A DNA stretch of 52,921 nucleotides from Gammaproteobacteria bacterium. Its GTDB lineage: Bacteria; Pseudomonadota; Gammaproteobacteria; Steroidobacterales; Steroidobacteraceae. Shown here piece after piece: positions 47,075-52,921 of the stretch. Under the pieces are notes generated by a model that did no database searches, was not told where the DNA came from, and saw only the letters and a program-made list of their open reading frames with translations. Where the stretch lies: contig JASHPX010000044.1 of assembly GCA_030037905.1 (NCBI GenBank), forward strand, positions 1 to 52,921. The letters are read 5' to 3'. Each line of letters opens with the position of its first letter. Position 1 is the first letter of the stretch. Both the position numbers and the translations under genes were made by a program.

Positions 47075-47986
47075 CTACACCCCCGCGCTCTGCCGGGCCA
47101 GTGCGACGCGCGAGCGCGTCGGCCGCGAGAGCGCCTCGCAGATATAGCGATCGGCTCGCAACAGCGCGTCCAGCCGCACGCCGGTCTCGATCCCCAGACC
47201 GTCGAGCATGTACAGCAGGTCCTCGGTGGCGAGATTGCCCGAGGCGCCCGGCGCGTAGGGGCAGCCGCCCAGTCCCGCGACCGATGCGTCGAACACGGTC
47301 ACGCCCAGTTGCAGCGCCGCGTAGACATTGGCGAGCGCCTGACCATAGGTATCGTGGAAATGGCCGGCGAGCCGCTCCAGTGGCACGCGCCGCGCGCAGG
47401 CCTCGAGCATCGCCAGCGCAGCGCGCGCAGTACCCACTCCGATGGTATCGCCCAGAGAGATCTCGTAGCAGCCCAGATCGTGCAGTGCCCCGGCGACGTG
47501 CGCCACGGCCGCAGGCGCGACGGCGCCCTCGTAGGGGCAGCCGAGCGCACAGGACACGTAGCCGCGCACCGGCACGCCCGCACCCCTGGCGGCCTGCGTG
47601 ACCTGCTCGAAGCGCTGCAGACTCTCGGCGATCGAGCAGTGGATGTTTTTCTGCGAGAAGCTCTCCGAGGCCGCGCCGAACACCGCCACCTCCTGTGCTC
47701 CGGCAGCCAGCGCGGCCTCGAAGCCGGCAAGGTTCGGCGTCAGCACCGAGTAGCGCACCCCGGCACGCCGCGGTAGCGCGCGCAGCAGCGCCTCGTGGTC
47801 GGCCATCTGCGGCACCCGGCGCGCGGATACGAATGCAGTGGCCTCGATGCGCGTCAACCCCGCGGCGGCGAGTCGCGCGATCAGCTCGAGCTTCACGTCC
47901 GTGGGGACCGGTTGTGTCGCCGGCTCGTTCTGCAGCCCGTCGCGCGGTCCCACCTCCACGATCTGGACGCGCGCCGGTAAGCTCAT
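47075..47986 (-). CDS. mvaB: Hydroxymethylglutaryl-CoA lyase
   Basis: Last step of leucine degradation: splits HMG-CoA into acetyl-CoA and acetoacetate. TIM-barrel motifs [63 protein letters not shown] and the catalytic-Cys loop [20 protein letters not shown] are all intact. 303 residues. Located between the methylcrotonyl-CoA carboxylase genes and the prp genes. Confidence 0.96.
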   Translation of the reverse strand: MSLPARVQIVEVGPRDGLQNEPATQPVPTDVKLELIARLAAAGLTRIEATAFVSARRVPQMADHEALLRALPRRAGVRYSVLTPNLAGFEAALAAGAQEVAVFGAASESFSQKNIHCSIAESLQRFEQVTQAARGAGVPVRGYVSCALGCPYEGAVAPAAVAHVAGALHDLGCYEISLGDTIGVGTARAALAMLEACARRVPLERLAGHFHDTYGQALANVYAALQLGVTVFDASVAGLGGCPYAPGASGNLATEDLLYMLDGLGIETGVRLDALLRADRYICEALSRPTRSRVALARQSAGV

Positions 47987-48023
47987 CGCAGCCTCATCGA
48001 CGCCATCTTTGTGGCCGGTGCGT

Positions 48024-50111
48024 TCAAGGCTGCGGCTCGAAGTCGATCAGCAGCGTGCCTTCCTGCACCTGCGCGCCGACGGCCGCGCGATAGGCACGCA
48101 CGACACCATTGGCCGGCGCGCACAGGGTGTGCTCCATCTTCATCGCTTCCATGATCAACAATGGCGTGCCCTTCGCCACCGTCTGCCCGACGCCGGCGAG
48201 CGTCGCGATGATCCGCCCGGGCATGGGAGCGGCAAGGCTGCTGTCGGCGCCGCGTTCGCCCGCGACCACCTGCAGTGGATCGTGCCGGTGCATGCGGTAT
48301 TGATCCAGGCCGAGCCCGATGCGCAGCTCTGCCTCATCCTCGATGAGGCTCACGCGCACCGTCGTGTCGGCGAAGCGCACGGCGAATTCGTCAGTGCCGG
48401 CCGACAACAACGACGCGACGCCACGACGCTCGCCGATCGCGAGCCAGGTTTCCGACGGATGGTATTCGACCACGACCGGCAGGCGCGGCGTCCCCGGCGC
48501 ATCTGCGCTGGCCGCGGACGCTCGAGCGGCCATGGCACCCACCCGCTCGAACCACAGCGTGCGCGACCCGGTGGCGTTCAACCGCCAGCCATCTGCGCGC
48601 CCCCAGGGCGATGACGCCGCGTATGGCGATGACGCCGCCCATGGCGATGACGCCGCGTATCCGACCTCGCGCTCCCGCGCGAGCGTCCAGAGCGCGGCGG
48701 CCGCGAGCACCGCATCGGGCACGGCAGTGGCCGGCGCAGGCGGCTGGCCTGCCGGTGCCGCGCTCAGCCGCGGCAGCTCGCGCTCGATGAAGCCGGTGTC
48801 GATCCGCCCATCGCGTAGCTCGGGACTCGCGGCCAGGCGGCGCAGCAAGCCGAGATTGTTGCCGACGCCGACGATGCGCACCTCGCCGAGTGCGCTCTGC
48901 AGCGCCGCCACCGCTGCCGCGCGCGTGCCTGCATGCACGATGAGCTTGGCAAGCATGGGGTCGTAATCAATTCCCACGATGTCTCCAGCGCGCACGCCGG
49001 TTTCCAGCCGCAGCGCATGACTCGCGGGCGGAAGCTCGAAACGCCGCAGCCGGCCGCTCGCTGGCAGAAAACCCGCTTCTGGCTGCTCGGCATACAGCCG
49101 CGCCTCGATGGCGTGACCGGCGATGTGGATCTGCGTCTGCCTCAGCGGCAAGGGCTCACCCGCGGCGATGCGCAGCTGCCACTCGACCAGGTCCACGCCG
49201 CTGATCATCTCGGTCACTGCATGCTCGACCTGGATGCGCGTATTCATCTCGATGAAGTGGTGCCGGCCCGCCGCGTCCAGCAGAAACTCGACGGTACCGG
49301 CTCCGCGGTAGCCGACGGCGCGCGCCGCCTCGCAGGCCGCGCTGGTCAGAGCAGCGCGCTGCGCGGCGGACAGATGCGGTGCCGGGGCCTCCTCGAGCAC
49401 CTTCTGGTGACGGCGCTGCGCCGAGCAGTCGCGCTCATGGAGGTGCACCACCGTGCCCGCGGCATCGCCGAACACCTGTACTTCCACGTGCCGCGGCGCC
49501 GGCAGGAATTTCTCCAGCAGCACCCGCGCATCGCCAAAGGCGCCGCGCGCTTCCCGCTGGCAGGCCGCGAGCGTCGTGGCGAGCTCGGCGGCATCCGCCA
49601 CCATGCGCATGCCCTTGCCGCCGCCCCCGGCGACCGGCTTGATCAGCACCGGGTAGCCGATCTGCTCGGCCTGTGCAGCCAGAAACGCGCCGTCCTGTCG
49701 CTCGCCCTGGTAGCCCGGCAACACCGGGACCCCCGCGCGCAGCATCAGCTCGCGCGCGGTGGCCTTGGAGCTCATCGCGCGCATTGCCGCCACGGGCGGC
49801 CCGATGAACACCAGCCCCGCGGCCGCGGCGCGCTCGGCGAGCAGCGGGTTCTCGGCGAGAAATCCGTAGCCGGGGTGGATCGCCTGCGCGCCGCTCGCGC
49901 GCGCCGCTCCGATCACGCGCTCGATATCCAGATAGCTCTCACGCGCAGGGGGCGGGCCGAGGCGCCGCGCCTCGTCGGCCAGCCGCACGTGCAGTGCGCC
50001 GGCATCGGCATCCGAATACACCGCCACGCTCGCCACGCCCAGGCGCCGGCAGGTCGCGATGATGCGGCAGGCTATCTCGCCGCGGTTGGCGATCAGGATG
50101 CGCTCGAACAA
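48024..50111 (-). CDS. liuD: Methylcrotonyl-CoA carboxylase alpha (biotin carboxylase/carrier) subunit
   Basis: Carboxylates its biotin using ATP and bicarbonate. ATP-grasp biotin carboxylase domain: [73 protein letters not shown]-terminal biotin domain: [17 protein letters not shown] with [10 protein letters not shown] start at TTG 50111, giving LFERIL as in homologues, 695 residues; the 786-residue ORF-track entry runs into antisense of the hydratase gene. A 3x18-nt repeat encodes AASSP[WY] units between the two domains. The start codon is rare but position is firm. Confidence 0.94.
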   Translation of the reverse strand: MFERILIANRGEIACRIIATCRRLGVASVAVYSDADAGALHVRLADEARRLGPPPARESYLDIERVIGAARASGAQAIHPGYGFLAENPLLAERAAAAGLVFIGPPVAAMRAMSSKATARELMLRAGVPVLPGYQGERQDGAFLAAQAEQIGYPVLIKPVAGGGGKGMRMVADAAELATTLAACQREARGAFGDARVLLEKFLPAPRHVEVQVFGDAAGTVVHLHERDCSAQRRHQKVLEEAPAPHLSAAQRAALTSAACEAARAVGYRGAGTVEFLLDAAGRHHFIEMNTRIQVEHAVTEMISGVDLVEWQLRIAAGEPLPLRQTQIHIAGHAIEARLYAEQPEAGFLPASGRLRRFELPPASHALRLETGVRAGDIVGIDYDPMLAKLIVHAGTRAAAVAALQSALGEVRIVGVGNNLGLLRRLAASPELRDGRIDTGFIERELPRLSAAPAGQPPAPATAVPDAVLAAAALWTLAREREVGYAASSPWAASSPYAASSPWGRADGWRLNATGSRTLWFERVGAMAARASAASADAPGTPRLPVVVEYHPSETWLAIGERRGVASLLSAGTDEFAVRFADTTVRVSLIEDEAELRIGLGLDQYRMHRHDPLQVVAGERGADSSLAAPMPGRIIATLAGVGQTVAKGTPLLIMEAMKMEHTLCAPANGVVRAYRAAVGAQVQEGTLLIDFEPQP
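48604..48657. repeat. 18-nt x3 in-frame tandem repeat in liuD
   Basis: CAGGGCGATGACGCCGCG, TATGGCGATGACGCCGCC, CATGGCGATGACGCCGCG encode AASSP repeats in the interdomain linker. Confidence 0.88.
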
Positions 50112-50148
50112 TCCACCGCTCCGCCGTGCCCCACCGCTGCGCCGCGTC

Positions 50149-50940
50149 CTAGGGCGCCCACGACGGCTTGCGCCGCGCGAAGAATGCCTCCATGCCCTCG
50201 CGCGCTTCTTCGCCGGCGCGGATGCTCGCGAGACTGCGCGCGGTCTCCTCGAGCCGCTCGAGCGCGTTTCCCTCCCCGCGCAGCTCCGCGAGCAGCCACT
50301 TGCAGTGCTCCTGCGCCTGCGGGCCGCCGAGCGCGAGGGCGGCGAGCATCGCCTGCAATCGCTCATCGAGCTGCTCGGGAGCAACCGTCTCCTGCACCAG
50401 CCCGAGCCGCTGCGCCTCCTGGGCGTCGAAACGTTCGCCGGTGAGGAAGCAGCGGTGCGCGGCGCGATCCCCGATCGCGGCCACTACGTAGGGAGCGATG
50501 GTCGAGGGGGTCAGCCCCAGCCGGGTCTCGGTCAGTCCAAACACGGCGTCGGTACTGGCCAGCGCGATGTCGCAGGCGGCGATCAGGCCGACACCGCCGC
50601 CGAGGGCCGCGCCATGCACGCGCGCAATCGTCGGCTTCGGGCACTGCGCGACGGCACGCAGCGTGAAGGCGAGCTGGCGCGCGTCCTGCAGGTTGTCCTC
50701 GAAGCTACCCGCCGCCCGGCCGCGCATCCACTGCAGATCTCCGCCCGCGCAGAAGCTCGCGCCGCGCCCACCGATGACGATGGCGCGCACCGCTTCCTCC
50801 TGCGACAGCGTATCGAGCGCATGGTGCAGCTCGGCGATGAGCTCCCCGTCCAGCGCGTTGTGTCGCTCGCGGCGGTTCAGCCAGAGCAGCGCGTAGCGCT
50901 CGCGGCGCTCGAGCTGCAGACAGTGATAGTCGTTGCTCAT
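50149..50940 (-). CDS. liuC: Enoyl-CoA hydratase, likely methylglutaconyl-CoA hydratase
   Basis: Crotonase-fold enzyme. RRERHNALDGELIAELHHAL, oxyanion-hole segment GRGASFCAGGDLQWM, ARVHGAALGGGVGLIAACDIALAS and GLTETRLGLTPSTIAPYVVAAIG are visible; the Glu in LTETRLGL is a catalytic position. Methylglutaconyl-CoA is the likely substrate because the gene is flanked by both carboxylase subunits. I start at ATG 50940; the ORF-track start extends into liuB. 263 residues. Confidence 0.92.
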   Translation of the reverse strand: MSNDYHCLQLERRERYALLWLNRRERHNALDGELIAELHHALDTLSQEEAVRAIVIGGRGASFCAGGDLQWMRGRAAGSFEDNLQDARQLAFTLRAVAQCPKPTIARVHGAALGGGVGLIAACDIALASTDAVFGLTETRLGLTPSTIAPYVVAAIGDRAAHRCFLTGERFDAQEAQRLGLVQETVAPEQLDERLQAMLAALALGGPQAQEHCKWLLAELRGEGNALERLEETARSLASIRAGEEAREGMEAFFARRKPSWAP

Positions 50941-50944
50941 GTGG

Positions 50945-52627
50945 TCACATCCTGAATATCCCGAAGCGGGTTTGCGACTCTGGAGCTTGCAGGGCGGCGT
51001 GCAGTCCGAGGCCGAGCACCCGACGCGTCTGCGCCGGATCGATGATGCCATCATCCCACAGGCGCGCAGTCGCATAGTACGGGTCGCTCTGCTGCTCGAA
51101 CTGCGCGCGAATCGGCCCGGCCATGCGTTGCTGCTCCTGCTCGGAAAATTCCTGCCCGTGGGCGGCGAGCGCCTCGCGGCGCACACTGGTGAGCACACCG
51201 GCCGCCTGCTCGCTGCCCATGACGGCGATGCGCGCATTCGGCCAGCTCCACAGGAAACGCGGCCCATAGGCGCGGCCACACATGCCGTAGTTGCCCGCCC
51301 CGAAGGAGCCGCCGATCAATACCGTGATCTTGGGCACCGCGCTGTCGGCCACGGCCGAGACCAGCTTGGCCCCGTCCTTGGCGATGCCGCCGTGCTCGTA
51401 GCGGCGACCGACCATGAAGCCGGCGATATTCTGCAGGAACAGCAGCGGGATGTTGCGCCGTGCGGCAAGCTGGATGAAGTGCGTGCCCTTGAGCGCGGAT
51501 TCGGAAAACAGAATGCCGTTGTTGGCCAATACGCCCACCGGGCAGCCGTACAGCTGCGCAAATCCCGTCACCAGCGTGGATCCATAGCGCGGTCGGAATT
51601 CCTCGAAGCGTGAGCCGTCCACCAGCCGGGCGATGACTTCGCGCACCTCGTAGGGTTTGCGCACGTCGCTCGGGATGATGCCGTAGAGCTCCTCGGGATC
51701 GTAGCGCGGCTCCTCCGCGGGCCCGAGCGCCGCCAATTGCGAAGGCGGCGAGGACGGCGAAGGCGGCGAGCACGGCGGGGGCGGCAGGCGCAGCGAGGGC
51801 GGCAGAGGCAGCTGCGCGACGATCGCGCGCAGAATGGCGATGGCGTGCGCATCGCTTTCGGCATAGTGATCACACAACCCGGAGATGCGCGTGTGCACAT
51901 CGGCGCCGCCGAGCTCCTCGGCGCTGACCACCTCGCCCGTCGCCGCCTGCACCAGCGGCGGACCGCCCAGGAAGATCGAACCGTTACCCTGCACGATGAC
52001 GCTCTCATCGGCCATGGCCGGCACATAGGCGCCGCCCGCGGTACAGGATCCCATCACGGCGGCGAGCTGCGCAATGCCACGCGCCGACAAGCGCGCCTGG
52101 TTGTAAAAGATCCTGCCGAAGTGCTCGCGGTCGGGAAACACCTCGTCCTGCATCGGCAGATATGCGCCGCCCGAATCGACCAGGTAGATGCACGGCAGGT
52201 GATTGTCGCCCGCGATCTCCTGAGCGCGCAGGTGTTTCTTCACCGTGAGCGGATAGTAGGTACCGCCCTTGACGGTTGCGTCATTCGCGACGATCACGCA
52301 TTCACGGCCCATGATGCGGCCGATGCCGGTGACGACGCCGGCGGCGTGCACCTCGTCGCCGTACAGACCGTGCGCGGCCAGTGGACTCAGTTCCAGGAAT
52401 GGGCTGCCGGGGTCCACCAGCAGGTCGATGCGCTCGCGCACCGGCAGCTTGCCGCGCGCGCGGTGTCGCTCGCGCGAAGCCTGAGGGCCGCCGGCGGCCG
52501 CCGCCGCCGTGCGTGCGCGCAACTCCTCCACCCGGGCACGCATCTCGCGCGCGTTGGCCGCGAACTGCGCGCCGTGTACATCGACGTCCGAGTGCAGCAC
52601 TGCAGGCATGTTCACCGTTCTGCTCAC
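50945..52627 (-). CDS. liuB: Methylcrotonyl-CoA carboxylase beta (carboxyltransferase) subunit
   Basis: Transfers CO2 from biotin to 3-methylcrotonyl-CoA. Carboxyltransferase blocks: [109 protein letters not shown] and [16 protein letters not shown] Pro/Ser-rich insertion ([16 protein letters not shown]) from a 9-nt repeat lies in the middle. 560 residues against about 535. First gene of the operon in the window. Start ATG 52627 or 52609. Confidence 0.95.
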   Translation of the reverse strand: MSRTVNMPAVLHSDVDVHGAQFAANAREMRARVEELRARTAAAAAGGPQASRERHRARGKLPVRERIDLLVDPGSPFLELSPLAAHGLYGDEVHAAGVVTGIGRIMGRECVIVANDATVKGGTYYPLTVKKHLRAQEIAGDNHLPCIYLVDSGGAYLPMQDEVFPDREHFGRIFYNQARLSARGIAQLAAVMGSCTAGGAYVPAMADESVIVQGNGSIFLGGPPLVQAATGEVVSAEELGGADVHTRISGLCDHYAESDAHAIAILRAIVAQLPLPPSLRLPPPPCSPPSPSSPPSQLAALGPAEEPRYDPEELYGIIPSDVRKPYEVREVIARLVDGSRFEEFRPRYGSTLVTGFAQLYGCPVGVLANNGILFSESALKGTHFIQLAARRNIPLLFLQNIAGFMVGRRYEHGGIAKDGAKLVSAVADSAVPKITVLIGGSFGAGNYGMCGRAYGPRFLWSWPNARIAVMGSEQAAGVLTSVRREALAAHGQEFSEQEQQRMAGPIRAQFEQQSDPYYATARLWDDGIIDPAQTRRVLGLGLHAALQAPESQTRFGIFRM

Positions 52628-52702
52628 CCTCGGCGCTGCGGCGGCTGCAGCCGCGGCGCCCGCCGGCCATGCGAGTCGGCCACGCGCGCCGGACCGCCTG
52701 CC

Positions 52703-52921
52703 TCAGCGCACAGTCAAATAGCCGCCCGGCACACCGTGCTTGGAGAGTACCAGCTGCCACAGCTGGATCACGCGCGCGCGAAAGCCGCCCGCGCAGGACA
52801 GCAGATAGTACTTCCAGATCCGGTAGAAACGTTCTCCGTAGCGTGATGCGATCTGCGGCCAGTTGCCATCGAACTTATGAAACCACGCCATCAGCGTGTT
52901 GTCGTAGTTGGCACCGAAATT
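52703..52921 (-). CDS. cfa: Cyclopropane-fatty-acyl-phospholipid synthase, 3' end only
   Basis: The final 72 codons run off the right edge of the window. NFGANYDNTLMAWFHKFDGNW, ERFYRIWKYYLLSCAGGFRA and IQLWQLVLSKHGVPGGY are the characteristic C-terminus of SAM-dependent CFA synthases, which methylenate unsaturated membrane phospholipids. Upstream part including the SAM site is not visible. Same strand as liuB, 75 nt upstream of it. Confidence 0.88.
   Translation of the reverse strand, partial: NFGANYDNTLMAWFHKFDGNWPQIASRYGERFYRIWKYYLLSCAGGFRARVIQLWQLVLSKHGVPGGYLTVR

Overview
The window is high-GC chromosomal DNA from a bacterium, most likely a gammaproteobacterium. This rests on the gene order ribF-ileS-lspA-ispH, on rplU-rpmA-cgtA divergent from ispB, and on an rpsT with a TTG start. 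The solitary hpnB-type glycosyltransferase, the leucine/propionate catabolic operon and the very high GC would fit a Steroidobacter/Nevskia/Xanthomonadales-like lineage, but that placement is inference. No rRNA, CRISPR array or phage structural gene was seen.

Layout. 1-2018: a complete IS1634-type insertion sequence whose left inverted repeat is exactly the first base of the window. It truncates an acyltransferase-3 gene. 2.9-4.6 kb: a cobalt-type nitrile hydratase operon (alpha, beta, accessory protein). 4.7-5.2 kb: a HicAB-like toxin-antitoxin locus whose toxin seems to have lost its ATG. tRNA-Thr(CGT) and an Irr-like Fur regulator follow. 6.2-11.8 kb: the minus-strand core operon ribF-ileS-lspA-ispH. 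11.8-18.0 kb: plus-strand transglutaminase-like, circularly permuted ATP-grasp, alpha-E and glycogen phosphorylase genes, a peptide-ligation-type cluster with glgP attached. 18.1-24.3 kb: a small pyruvate carboxylase relic, rpsT, a TfoX-C protein, cgtA-rpmA-rplU (minus), then ispB, a sirtuin and hpnB (plus).

24.4-27.0 kb holds an exported amidohydrolase fused to a tannase-like domain that has lost its catalytic Ser and its CS/HC cysteines. 27.2-32 kb is an accessory stretch behind tRNA-Pro(CGG): an MFS exporter divergent from a TetR regulator with a clear operator, an internally deleted SDR relic, a quinone-oxidoreductase-like gene, a 48-bp imperfect direct repeat flanking these genes, a MazEF/PemIK-like toxin-antitoxin pair and an MGMFD-type hypothetical. 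32-37.4 kb: an exported protein, an MFS transporter, then DUF3311, a sodium:solute symporter and an FMN-dependent lactate-type dehydrogenase, probably for uptake and oxidation of a 2-hydroxy acid. 37.4-39 kb: an exported MsrB-fold protein lacking the catalytic Cys, a small hypothetical and a SYLF protein. 39-41.7 kb: copper ATPase and chaperone.

41.7-52.6 kb is one long minus-strand operon: methylcrotonyl-CoA carboxylase beta, enoyl-CoA hydratase, carboxylase alpha, HMG-CoA lyase, prpB, prpC, prpD, etfB, etfA. It joins leucine/isovalerate breakdown to the methylcitrate cycle and electron transfer. The 3' end of a cyclopropane-fatty-acid synthase runs off the right edge.

A recurring feature is short tandem duplications (9-24 nt units, mostly multiples of three). 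Some lie in-frame inside core enzymes (ileS, mccA, liuB, prpB, copZ, ispH). Others sit across or beside stop codons (ribF, rpsT, rplU, the symporter).
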